This document shows positions 37,501-51,400 of a stretch of DNA of 64,000 nt, in pieces (position 1 is the first letter of the stretch; the number at the start of each line of letters is the position of its first letter). This DNA comes from Pogonophryne albipinna. Taxonomy: Eukaryota; Chordata; Actinopteri; Perciformes; Artedidraconidae. The stretch is taken from positions 184,001 through 248,000 of the forward strand of contig CM053256.1 in the NCBI GenBank assembly GCA_028583405.1. Direction: 5' to 3'. Under the pieces are notes generated by a model. That model searched no databases. It was not told the DNA's origin and was given only the letters and a program-made list of their open reading frames with translations. The translations under genes and the position numbers were made by a program.

Positions 37501-40500
37501 GAGTCTCCGGACCAGCTGTGCTCCCGGCTGCTGCAGCGCTGCGCTCGCCTCTTACTGGATCAGATTGCAGAGGGTGGCGAACTCGACAAGGAAGCTAGCC
37601 AGAATCAGGACGTAACGCAACAGTCCAATGAGCAAGGTGAACAAGGTGAGTCGCGCTGTGCCAAATGTATCAAATGTCTTTTTACTTTATTGATGTTAAA
37701 ACTAAATGAAATGTGTATTGCAGTACGGAGAGCTAACCGTTTTTAGTTAATTTTGAATATACAACACTGTAATTGGAAATGTTTGGTTCATGGAAGTCGG
37801 AAATATCCAACGCAGCCACCCACGGAATCAATTCTTCAAACACTATAATACTCATAATATTGAAACCTAATCTTAAGTTGCAACTGTAGAGAAATACTTG
37901 CCTCAAATAGAATCATGATATGCATTAAAACGTAATAAAAAAGCATAAAACTATCTGGTGCAGCTCTAATGGAAACACACCTATTGACCTGGTCTAACCT
38001 GTCCAGCACGCTCTTAAAACAAACTTCCCTGAGGTCTTCAATCACGTGTGTGTGTGTCCTCCTGTCCTGCAGTGAACTGTGTGTGTCTGGCGCAGCTGCT
38101 GGCTCTGTGTGGCTGCGTGGCGTTCTGGCAGGTGTCTCACCTGGAGCGTAGCGTGAGCACTGAGCTGAGGAGGAGGAGGCGAGAGACTGAGGAGAGGGCG
38201 GAAAAAGAGAAGCGCCCCTCCAGCAAAGCCAAGGTAATGAGGCCGATTTAAACACTTATGTTCAGCACCTTTTCAGCACCAACAGTCATTCAAGGACAAT
38301 TCCCTTGGAGTTAATTGGTACATTAAAGGTGGGGTAGGTCATTTTGGAGAAACCAGCTCGAGTGCGCTAGAATTTGAAAATACACAGCCGGAACAAATCT
38401 GCTACTTCCTTAAAGAGCCCCTCCCCCAACACACATGAACGCGCACATGACCAATGAGGGCACGAGATAAGTTTGTGCACAGATGGAAGGCTGACAGGCA
38501 GGTAGGCCATCCAGTTACTTTAGCCGGCTCAGATGATTGGTCGTGCTTTTTACAGTACTACGGCTTCCACAGATGACATGTTTTGATTTTTTTTGTCAAA
38601 GCACTTCAGATATTCATTGCTATCGGGATGTTAAGAGCATTCCATGGAATATAACAAAGTGTATCTCGAGCCGGTTTCTCAAACTTACCTACCCCACCTT
38701 TAAGTGGAGATAAGATTGTGATTATTATTCACAATACATTTTTAGTTGCATGTCACTTGATTGAGTGTTCATCAATTTTAATGTGTGAATGTCAAGCACT
38801 GCACTAAGAAAAACGGTATTAAGGTGATTAGTTGATTAAAAGAATTAACTCAGTGTGTTAATTAATAACCATTTGCGTCTAACAAATACCCAAATGTTAA
38901 ATGATTCCAGCTTCTGATGATTTACTGCTTTTCAATGTGTCTTATTTCTTTGTTTGTGTATTTAATCTATAGATGTATACATTCCATACTGTTATCAATA
39001 TAGTTCATGTTTATTTATAATTTTAAGTTATGTGCAATGCCATATTAACATACTGCTGTAACAAAAAATAAACCCAATTTAGCTTCAATAAGTCATGTCT
39101 AAACTAATTAAAGATATGGCCTGGATAAAAGAAACAATATAATTGTATGTCACGTTGGGCTCTGCAGGGTTTTGATGGCTGCTTTTCACAATTTTATGAC
39201 ATTTTATAGTCAAAACAATGAATCTGTTAATCAACAAAAGAGTCCGTTTGAGTCTAATTTCAGTTTATACTTGATTATTAAAAAGTGCTTCTGTAAATGA
39301 ACAGTGAAGCAAAAACAGCCCCGTGTGGCAAATCATGAAGACAATCCTGAGTCTCAGCAGGGTTTTTAGACGAGGTGAATTTTAGTGACAGTCAGATGAG
39401 TGATGGCTCATAACTGTTCAGCACATCAGGGAACAGGAAAATAAACATCCCTAATTAGCATTACACATTTTTGTAAATTATTCTAGATCATAATCAAAAG
39501 ATAAACGGATGGCAAATCATTTGTCACTGCCACATGGTGTTCAATGTTCTCAGTGTTTATCCGAAAAAACAGCATGGGGGATATGAAATGAGTTTCCATC
39601 GGTGTTTTGATATATTTCTTCTGTGAAATCAGTATCTTTTGGAGCCACATTTTAATGGCCGTGTTTTAAGGTTGAAGTGTTACTATGGGAATCTTTAAGC
39701 AGTGCAATTTGATTGAATGATTGCACCATCATTGGAGTATACATGATCAGAAATGTAAGAGAACCGTGGATTTCTGGATCTTCAAAGAACCCGATTACGA
39801 TGGCCAGACAGGCAAACATTTACATTAAATCATTTGAAATCGACGATCGGGCTCGATATATATAAATATAGCAGTTGGCGATCAATGTCCATAGATGGGA
39901 GTAAAATCACTTTACGGCCCCGCCCACTTTTGGGGGAAACCAACGCTGTCATTTGAACGGCGATCGAGCCTGAAGCCACAGAGCTCTTCTGTTACTGTCC
40001 TTTGTTCTTAGAGGAAGTCCAGAAACACTGAACTCTGGATTTGTTTTAATGTTTGAGATGCAATAAACGACACAGCAGCTTTTTGGCATGTTATCACTAT
40101 TTTCCGCCTCGCTCATGAGAGTAACAGCTGGTTAAAATTACCTCCTCACCTACTGATTTTAATTTAACCACATATCGAGCCCGATCGTCGATTTCCAATG
40201 ATTTAATGTAATTGTTTGCCTGACTGGCCATCGTTATCGGGCTCTTTGAAGATCCACAAATCCACGGTTTTCTTACATTTCTGAGCGGATTGTTAAAAAC
40301 TTCATGATTTGTATTGACCGCCATTCAAATGACAGCGTTTGTTTTCCCCCAAAAGTGGGCGGGGCTGTAATTTTTACACTCATCTATACTATAAGTCAGA
40401 AAGTTCCCTTCTAGATTTCTAGGAATAAGTTATTATGGAGAAGTGGCTGTTTTTATATACATTTCAACACCAGGCCAATCAAAAGTGCTTTTTAAAACAT

Positions 40501-42391
40501 CTAGATAAAATTACATTAAAATCAGTCATTCAAAAGCCAAGAGAATACTATCAGAACCATCTTAAGTGATTGACTGTTTTCTGTTTTTCCAGCAACAAGC
40601 AGCCAATGACAGCGCCATGGAGGAGGAGCTGGGGCTGGGAGCCTCTGCTGAAGACACCGAGGCTGAACTCATCAGGAAGATCTGCGAGACTGAATTACTG
40701 GCAGGTAATAAAAACCTCCACGTTAGGTTCTTCACATCGATTTCATTTGTTTAACTCTTTCACGGTGTCCGCAGGGTCTTAAAAAGTATTAGAAGTTGAT
40801 AAATCAATTTAGCGAAAATTAAGGCTATTCAACGGCATTTTCCAAGGTATTACATTTTGTAGCTTGTTTTCAATAAGTATCTAAATGGTCCAAAGAGGTT
40901 GTATTCTACAGTCTGCCTGAATGTAATCATTGCGTAGGTGTGTAGTGTGATTCTGTGTAGTTTATTGATGGCATCCCGTTGGCCCGTCATCTGAACAGGA
41001 CATCGCACGCTCACTGCTTGATAGCGAGCGAAGGTCCGTTTACGCCGGTTGCTAAACAACATCGTTTTGGGGAAATGCAAGTCTGCGTCCAAATGGTTGG
41101 AAGATAAGGAGGAAGGACACTCAATACTGTATATAGTCAATGTGAGGTAAAGTGTGTCGCCAAGGTAACCGGTTAAAACTCCAAGTGGCGATGAGGTCTT
41201 AAAATGTATGGAAAGGTCTTAAAAAAGGTCTTCAAAGGTCTTACATTTGACTTCAGGATTCTTGCACCTACCCTGTTCTTAATTTTTCAATTGACAGATG
41301 CATAACACTATAACTGATAACTATGATCGTGTGTACGAGGCTCACTGGCAGTGAATGTAGGGGATTACTTTAGTCGTTATTTTAAAAATGCTCTCGTTGT
41401 ACATACAATCAGTAAAAACCACCATCTCATTTGTATGCATATATTTTGCTTTCCATTTCTAAATAGGCGCATTCACACCGCAGTACTTTTCCCACAAAGG
41501 TTCATGAGAACTCTTTAGTTCTCATGAACTAAGTACAGAACGCGATCTGTACTCGCCCGAAGTCCCCGGAGTTGGGGACTGGCTTCTACTGAAGCCTTCC
41601 GAGTAAATCGCCAGAACGCCGACACCTCCTCATCTCCACCGCTCCCATGTTTTATTTTGTGTTGCCATAAGTTAGTCTCTCTGCGTTTCTGCGTTGCTGG
41701 GCTAATGCTAATGCTAATAATGATAATTAGAGGATAATAAAATGGCGGCTTCACAAACTTTTTGGGAATTTTACGGGGCGTGGTTTGCAATTCGTCCAAC
41801 CAATCAGACATAGGAACCTTTTTCTCCCTCGAAAGTACCTGCTCTCTAGCAGGGACAGAAAAGGGGGTGAAAAGGTTCTCATGAACTCATTTTAGTTCCG
41901 GCTCTTTTTGGTGTGAACGCGACATTTCGGAACTAAAGTGGGAAAAGTACTGCGGTGTGAACGCGGCTAATGACAAACACTGATTATGCATTTTCGAAAC
42001 ACAATAAAAAGATTTTGATCTGACAAATGCCTAGATACTGGAAAAAAGAAACACTACTCCTTTACAGTCCATTTTTTCACAGCATTGATTACAGATCTCT
42101 GCTTTAGTCACACAAAGCACTTGTATCCTAATAAAGGACTGGCTTATCTAAAGCCAGTTGAGTAGCACTTGAAATGTTTTGGCTCTATGAAGCCTGATGT
42201 ACTTATATGATTCTGTTTTCTTCAAGTTTCTATTTTGTTGGTCGAACGCACTTATTGTAAGTCGCTTTGGATAAAAGCGTCAGCTAAATGCAATGTAATG
42301 TCGTCCTTAGAACAGGGATGGGCAACTTGGACGGTGGTGGGGGCCACATCATTTATGTACTGGCCACCAGGGGGCTGCAGATTCACTTGGA

Positions 42392-42424
<33 letters not shown>

Positions 42425-45400
42425 TTCCATGTATTGTATGTAATTATTAACAAATATACGAAGTCTATTGAACAGGTTATTTAACAGTGGAATAAAACTA
42501 TTTTAAACTATTGGAAAGCACGGAAAATGTGTGCATTGAGATGTCATGAACACTAACCCAGACATTAGTTGTCTGACTTGAACCTAAGACACTTGTAGCC
42601 TGTCTCTGCTGACGCACAATAAGGGGAATGTCTACACAGACACCCGTCAACCCGCACTCTGAAGTTCCTCAGCGCCGCTCCCCCTCCCTCCCGCTGACAT
42701 TATGAATGAAAAGCGTATAGTAATCATTAGGGATGCACGATATTGTTTTTTGGATACCGATACCGATAACTTCCTGCTTCTCAAGACCGATACCGATAAC
42801 CGATAATAATATAATATATATATTAAATGTACCTGTAGTTTTTGCACACCTGGTGGTAAAAAAAAGACTAGCAGTGAGCAAATGACATGAGCATTACTAC
42901 TATGAACAAAACAAAGCCAAGAACAGTTTTGACTCTTCAAAGTGACCATATTTATTTTCCCAAATAAAGTTCTTGCCTTTTTCAAAAGCCTCGTCGATAG
43001 GTAAAAGCCCCGGTGCCTTTGCAGCTGGCTTTGGATTCGCCGCTAGTTTAGCAGCGCAGGCGTCTTCGTACGCTTTTAACACACCATCGTAGCGATGTTT
43101 CAGGTGACTAATCAGGTTGGAAGTATTATAGCTCGTAGCCTTTTTCCCTCCTCGTGGAACTTCTGCATTGCATTTGTTAATACAAATAGCAAGCGAACTA
43201 TCTAACTCTGAAACTTTGAAATAGTCCCATACTACCGACGACATGTTTGTTTACTGTCCTGGCTTCACGGCCGCACACCATTTACGTCACAGCCAGGCAT
43301 GAGTTAGGGAGCGCTGGATTTGAGAAGAACTCCCCTCTTCCTAAACCACTAATGCCACAGTACTGGCAAAACGGGAGGAGCCGAGTGAAAAACAAGCGCC
43401 CCTCATCCCAATCCACCCACAGCGCAGTATTTTTTCTTTTTTTACCCAAAAAATATATTGTATATTATCGGGGCTATTAATACTGTTATCGGGTTTATCG
43501 GGATGACGTCATAATTCCTAATATCGGACCGATAATTATCGTGCACCACTAGTAATCATAGATAACACGGCAGGGTCCGTGACAGTTTGTTTTCATCTGA
43601 TTTCAAATAAACAAAGTATTGGTCTTTAGAATATTAAACTTGTTTCGCCAAATTCAGATGATAAATACAACTTTGAAGTTTCAACGGCATAATTACAAGC
43701 GGTAACTTAACGTCACAGCAGGCATAACAACAGCCGGTGTTTCTTACTCGCAAGAAAACACTATTTTGTGGTATTTGGCTGCCGAAATCATGTACGCAGC
43801 TCGCGACGTAACTAGGAGTCTAGTGGACGGTATCGGTACTACAAGGTTGCCCATCCCTGCCTTAGACAGTTGGTCAGTCTTTCCATAGTATACATTTATT
43901 CTACAACGAGTCCAGGAGTGTTACTTTTGAACCAGTACTTGCGATGGCCTTTTAACCTTCAAGTATCAGGATAAAAAACAGATGGAGATCTTTCTTTCCA
44001 CTTATACTATGTGGAATCAAGCCCAGGTCGTCTCATAGCTTTTTAATAATGTCACCATGTATTTATTCAAGCCTCGTCTCCCCCTCCTCTTCCTCTCTGT
44101 GTGTTTAGAGGAGAACCTGCTGTGTGCGTTTCTTCCCCTGCTGGTGAGAGTCTGCAGCTCCCCGGGACGATACTCCCACCCGCAGCTCACCACCGCTTCC
44201 TGCCTGGCTCTCTCTCAGTACATGATGATCAGGTAAAGCATTGATCATTCCCCTGTTCTTATTATATTCATATGAAACGGGTAGCTAAATAACAAACGCA
44301 AGTCAATACTCTTCAAAGAAACATAAAAGTAGTATTTATTTGTGTGACTATTGTATTAGAATGCACCTGTTTTTAAGAGTATAACTAATGAACAGGCAGC
44401 TGAGCATGTATGCATAGCTGGGATAAAAGGGAATGGTTGATTATTTAAATCAACTTTTAAGATATTTGGTTATAGTCAGCAAAATATGATGGCATCCTTA
44501 TTATTCTATAAATTAAACGCATCTCTCTTTCGTACTGTTTGCAAAGATGCAGAAAGAATATACATTATTACTTGTTAGTACTTGTAAAAAGTTGAACATC
44601 ATGAAGTGTAAATGATCAGGATAACTTTTAATGCTGTGATTTCTGTCTCTAATCAGCCCCTCGGTGTGTGAGGAGAACATCCGTCTGATGTTCACGGTGC
44701 TGGAGCGCTCCACCCTCCCGGTGGTCAGAGCCAACGCCATCATCGCCCTGGGAGACCTCATCGTCCGCTTCCCCAACATACTGGAGCCCTGGACACAGAA
44801 CCTCTACGCCAGGTAATAAATGACAAGTTCACTTAAAATCAGCCGAGTGAATGAGTTTGTCACGGTAGCAGCTCGTGTTCATCACCGCCCCCTCACTTAT
44901 CAGATAATCTTCCACTTAAGGCGAGACACGGCAGGCAAAAACATCGTTTTTCAAGTACTGGTCAATTTTGAGATTTTGTGCTATTTTGATTCTATAACAT
45001 GTTTTCTTTCAGGTTTTTGGAAGGAAAACGTACAAAATACATTTAAGTGTTTATTTTACTATAGTTTGTCTATTTGCGTCTGTAGATTTCTCCTAAATTC
45101 ACCAAAAGTTAGCATTCTAACGTAACATAAAGTACCGCGACCGCTGTGTTTACCATGTCAACAGAGGTATCGTTGGAAAGCTGTGTCTCTCCTACACAAT
45201 CTCATCGGATCCAAATATGGTCATTTCCTTTGTATCAGCAACCAATCGTGAAAGCACAAAGGGGTCTTAAACCAAGAAACGAAATCTCATTGGCTGGTGT
45301 CAATTTCTGACAACGTGATTCGTTCAGATGCGTCACGTGGTGTGCTAAAACACTTCCTGGTTAGCTTTCCGCTCGAAATTGAAATCTCAAAATGACAAAA

Positions 45401-48400
45401 GAACGGCGAAAAAAACGTTCACAGAGAAGACGACAACAATTGTCACTTGCACGAAGCAAGGTTATACAAAAAACAAATGACCCGAACATGAAATACCTTC
45501 ACGGAGTGCGTCGAGGCGCAAGCTATCATCCAAAGAACAGGAGGGTTTAGCTAGCGCCTCACTGCAATCTTTAAAGGTCGTTTTCTCAAAATGAGTTTTT
45601 TCTCCTACTCTGAGTTCGAAATTTCAACTTCAACTTCAGTAACACGTAGAGACACCAAACCTTCCAGTTATATTCCTATCAATATTATGAAGGCTTTTAC
45701 AGAAGGGTTTGTTCATATATCATTCATAGCCTGAATTATACAACATTTTATACCTAAAAACATGGCGAAAATTGATATTTTAGGGCTGTTGACAGTATTT
45801 TCTGATTTATGGAGTGATAAAAAGAGATCTCTAATATCCCTTCTGTAAAAGCCTTAGATACTAATATGACTACAAAATGAAACAAGAATTTTGAACCTGG
45901 CTTTATCCAAAGTTCAGATTTCGATTCCTGAAATGTGTTAAAATATGTGCATATTTAATGAGATAATAGGATAATTTGCATATTTAAACATGCTATTTCA
46001 GAAAACTTGTAATACAAAAAACAATTGCCTTATTGTAAGTAATTAACTGGAGAAATTTCTAGCTGATACCTTTAAGTTAAAAAAATTACCCTATTCACCT
46101 GGGGTGTCTCGCCTTAATCACAACTAGGGGCTGTGCTGGTTGTATAGTCGGACCGCTGCAGGAAGGAAAGACCTGCGGCATCTCTCCGTGAGACAGCGGG
46201 GATGCAGCTGTATATTTTATAATATACAGTTCTTTCACAACACAAGTCCAGTAGCGTTGTAGCTTGGACAGCCAATACTTGACGTGCAGTTGAGTGGGTG
46301 TTGTGTAAAATATGTTTCCTCTCAGAACGCCATCTTCCTCTCAGCCACTGAAGGGTTGCTGCTGTCACGATGCTCCTACTGAGCCACATGATGGGAAAAG
46401 TTTCCTCTTTCCATCACTACTTCTTTAATGGGGGGGGGGGGACAAACTTTGAGATGATCCATGTTAGTAAACTCTGATGACAAGATACACTTATATTATT
46501 CTGCAAATTCATCACATTTCCTTATTACCCACTGTCTGTCTTCAGCTCCTTCACAAACGTGTGCATAAGGAAGTGTGTTTCTATCCAGTAAGCAGATGTA
46601 TGATGTCTGGTTTCCACAAGCAGATGACCCATGTGGAGTTATGCACCACTTGCATTAAAACTGATACCCAACAGCACTTATTTATATATTATACTCTCTG
46701 TATTAACAAAAGTACTCTGTTCAACAAACGTTTCCTCTTTCCATCACCACTTTCTAAAAGGGAGAACATACGTTGAGATTATCTGTTAGTAAACTCTGAT
46801 GTCAAGATGCACTCAAATAATTCTGAAAATGTTTCCTAGTTACCCACAGTCTGTGTTCACCCCATCATAAAAAGCTAAATTGACACTGCTTTTAATTAAT
46901 GTACTACTATTTAACAGCTATAAAGTTATAATTTCATTGTATAGCACCCTATTGATTGTATGTTTCTTACTGGAGCTTGACTGGAAAAATAATAGGACCG
47001 TTCTTAAAACTGTGTAGACAACTGACGGATATTTTGAGATTTGGTCAATGCACACGTTTTTCCGTCTATTTGATCTGGTTTTTGGTTAGGTTTTTCTTAA
47101 GTGTCGGTCTAAGTTTTGTATAATCTCTTGACTGTTGAGAATACCTATATTAAACACAACTCGGTACCTGTATTGTATATTGGTACGCAACAGTACTTTT
47201 TTTTTTGCTACTTTACTCTTTGTCATAACAGAAAACTAGAGTTCAGTTTAAATGTTCTCCTAATCTCAAAAAAATTGTAATGGATGGAACAAACTTTGAG
47301 ATCGTCTTTTGTATACTGACCTAAGCGGTTGCCATGGAAACTGACCAGTGCTATATGGCCAGTAGATGAAACCCGCCCCCCCTACACGTGTGACCCGGGG
47401 TGGATCCCGTGACCGCCTCAGACGAGGGACACTTTTAGACAAGGAACAGCCTAATTACTAGTGTGTTGCGTATTGTGAGTCGAATCAATGACTAGTGTGT
47501 AATTATACAGAGCGGTTGGCTGAGCAGGAGGGAGTAATTTGGGGTGAAGGCGAAGGGTCTTCACCCCACTACTCTAGTATGTACGCTTTCATTTGTAAAA
47601 CCCTTAATGGTTTCTGCATGTTTTCCTGTAGCTGAAGTTTCCGTGTTTGATGAAGTGTGGTTTTAATTATAACGGTTGATGATGCTCGTGTAAAACATTC
47701 TGTTCCTTCATAATGCTGCTCCGCCCTACTTGTGTTTTCTAGCTGATAAACATGTCATAATGTTCCCTAATTGTCTCCCACACACCAACACCTCCACTCT
47801 TCTGCAGGCTGCTGCCCTGGAGCCTCCTGATAAGCGCATTAAGAATTAATTACCCGTTACAACTCGCGCATTGGTATTAGAAAGTGTTATGAACGAGTGT
47901 CTGATCATCTGCCAGGAGTCGTGCTCTCTGGCGTAAAGGAGAAATGGTTAATGAGTTTCTTTTGTGCTCTGGTTTGGGGTGAGGGTAAATCTAAATTGTT
48001 CTCAGAGAGCGATCAGATTGCTCCGCTACAGCCTGTCTAACTCCCATTGTATTCAGCCGAGGCTCTGACAGTAGTTAGGTTTCACTAACTTTCTGCTTAA
48101 AAACCCATTCTTTATAGAAAGCTTAATAATCGAGGACTGGGAAGTTACAACTGCACAGGTTGCAACAGTTTTTAGTTTGTCCAACTACTACAATGCGTTT
48201 GTTTGCATGGTGCCATTACTGACTTTGCTGATCCCCTGATTTACCTTAAAGGGGACCTATCATGCAAAATGCACTTTTGTACGTCTTTTATACATGAATA
48301 TGTGTCCCCGGTGTGTCAGGGAACTCACCAAGTGTCAGAAAACACAACCCTCTCTATTTTCCTCCATACCCAAATCTCTAAAAAAGGGGCTGCAACGGAT

Positions 48401-51400
48401 CTGATACAGACTGATCCAGATTTGAACACTGTCCTGAGGGTGGCGCTACGGCTATTGGGCCAACTCTCCACCTATCAGGGGAATGTGGGGTTGGGCCACG
48501 GCCGGCCATTGCCGCTCGAAAGCGCTGGAGACGCTGTAGTACATATGCCAGGCCTTTAAGTGGTGCTGTAGTCTGCCACAAAAGCAGCGAAGAAGACTTC
48601 CCGCACATGGTTGCCCTTCTGTTTATTCACCGCTGTGGCTCTTTTTCTCCCTCCCCGAGGCAAGCTTTTGCGCCTCCTGCTTTAAAACAAATGAATAATG
48701 ACTCTATATAATCATATGTAAGGGATAATGTGCAGCGATGCGGTCATTATGGGGAAAAGAACACCGACAGGCTGATCGGGAGCCCGACGTGAAGCGGAGG
48801 GATCTAGATCGGCATGAAGGCACATTATGCAATGTGCACATTATCCCGTTTATTACATGGCCACATTCTCAACAAAGTAACGACATGACTCCCGATATTA
48901 ATTTAAATGCTTTTATGGATTTAGAAAATGATTTTGATTTAAAAAAATAGTTGTATGTATTGATTTAAATTGACATGCATCCGCTAAGAAAAATAGTCCG
49001 TTGTTACTGTTTGAACTAACGTAGCAACGGCAGGAACTGCTTCGATAGCGTTTTTGAGGAGCTGTTTGATTACAGATTTGAAAACATCGTTGCTTGCTTT
49101 AAAAGTAGCACAATTCATTATGTCAAACCTTGGAAGTATCTAGATATCCCTGCCCTAATGCCAAAGTAACTGCCAACTCCCCTCTCCTGCAAGGGGGCGT
49201 GGTCAGTTGCAGCTCACAGAATCACCCCCCTACAAAAACAGGGCTCGAAAGAGCAAATGGAGCGAAATGAGGCATTGGCTAAAATAGCAGGATCTGTTTG
49301 GTATTTTGAAAAAAATATATATATTTATATAGGTATGGCCCTACAATATATGTTTCAAATAAACATGATAGGTCCACTTTAAAGGTGGGGTAGGTAATTC
49401 ACTTCAGATACACTTTTTGTTATATTCCATGGAATGCTCTTAACATCCCGATAGCAATGAATATCTTAAATGCTTTGACAATAAATACATAAAATATCAT
49501 CCGTGGAAGCCGTGGCTGCTGTAAAAAGCACGACCAATCATCTGAGCCGGCCCGGCTAAAGTAACTGGATGGCCTACCTGCCTGTCAGCCTTCCATCTGT
49601 GCACAAACTTATCTCGTGCCCTCATTGGTCATATTCGTGTGTGTTGGAGGAGGGGCTCTGTAAGGAAGGAATTTTTTTGCCTGCGTACTTTCAAATTCTA
49701 GCGCACTCGAGCTGGTTTCTCCATTCTTACCTACCCTACCTTAATTGCCACAAAATGGCAACTTTTCCAATATTGGATTCATTTTATTTATGAAGATAAT
49801 AAAGAGAGCAGGTTAGCTGGCTGTGGCGCAGGAGGTAAAGTGGTTATCTGCCAATCAGAAGGTCTGTGGTTTGAATCCCATCCCCTGCAGTCAACATTTC
49901 CCAGTGTCCTTGCCCAAGAGAAATAACCCCAAAAGTGTATGAAATACGAGTAGCCCCTTGTATGGCTGCCTGTGTATGAATGGGTGCATGCTAAAGTCAT
50001 TTTTAAGGGGTCCTATTTGAAAAGCGCAATTATAAATAAAGTGAATTTATCCTTTATTGCACTTCATATAACACTAGCTGTGAATAGATTAACATGCAGT
50101 GTGTAAGAGAAACAGTCACGACTTCTCGAGAATCATTTACTTAAGATAAAGTAACCAGGACAACAAGTTCATATTTTTGGACTAGATTGTCTGAAATGTC
50201 TAGTACAGTATAATCTACAATGTCCAGACCTTTGAGGTAGAATTAAGGATGGGTACCGAGCCCCGGTATTAAACGGGCTGAATTATTAAAGACCGTGGTA
50301 CCGTTAAGCTCCAACATTGTCTGTCTTTTTATCGGTACTGGAGACATTTAAAAAATATGTCATGTATTATTGCTACATAAACATTATATTGCAGTCTTAG
50401 TGTCGCCAACTCCGTTTCTAATACGCAATAAGACTACAAAATGCGTCCATGATGTATTTTCGATCTTTCCAATCCAGACTCAAAATATCTCTCCCAGTTT
50501 GTGTGCGAGGGGGCGGGGCCGTTTACACACACGTGGCTGCTACATCTATATGCAACACACACACGGAGAGAACTAAGCGCTAAAAGGTGTGGTTAAACTT
50601 TACCCGTCTCAATGTGGACAATGCTCCTTGCCAAAAGTGCACTAAGAGTTTAGCATGTAAGGGCGGTAACACATTCAGACGGAGGAATGCACCGGGTTCG
50701 ACTGTCTTTCTAGTAGCTCTGTAGCCCCAACCACGAGTAACGTTTCCACGTCAGGTGTTATGTATGCCTTAATCTTCCTCCAGAAGAACCGTTAGGCCTT
50801 TTGCAGCATACCTGTATGCCCCACCTGTGTTGCTCTGTACCACTGGATTTTTGCAGTAAATACTTGTTTTTTCCCAGAGGATGTATCATAATGACTTAGT
50901 TCATGCAACCTCATAGTTTTGAATTACAATTTATTTTAAATATACAATTGGATGTGATTGGCACTGATGTGCATGTTCTCCTTGTGTTGTCAGGGTCTTA
51001 AAGTGACCACAAAGTCATTGCATCTGAACTATTTCTTTGTATGTTTTAAACCCCCATTACTAAGAATCAAAGTTAAGTTCTGGGGAAAATTCTCCTCGTT
51101 AGTATTTATCATTTTGGACAAAATTAGGAGGCTATCGCTCATAGTAAGAGAAGCTGATTAAGAAAGCTTCAAATCAGATGTCTCATGTCTTCCTCCTCTC
51201 CTCCTCAGGCTCAGTGACGAGGTTCCCTCCGTGCGGCAGACAGCAGTGACAGTCCTCACCCAGCTGGTGCTCAAGGATGTGCTCAAGGTCAAAGGTCAAG
51301 TCAGCGAGGTGGCCGTGCTGCTAATTGACCCCGAAACTCACATCTGCAGCCTCGCCCTCAACTTCTTCAACGAGCTGGCATCCAAGGTACAACACACACA

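Noticed and set aside
37636..37645. Alternative NCAPD2 exon 21 donor at AGCAAG/GTGAAC (exon ending 37636)
   Set aside because: In frame with the chosen donor, but GTGAGT at 37646 is the better consensus; both would give valid proteins differing by three residues.
49811..49890. tRNA gene
   Set aside because: A and B boxes are present, but the cloverleaf is incomplete and a SINE body and tail follow.
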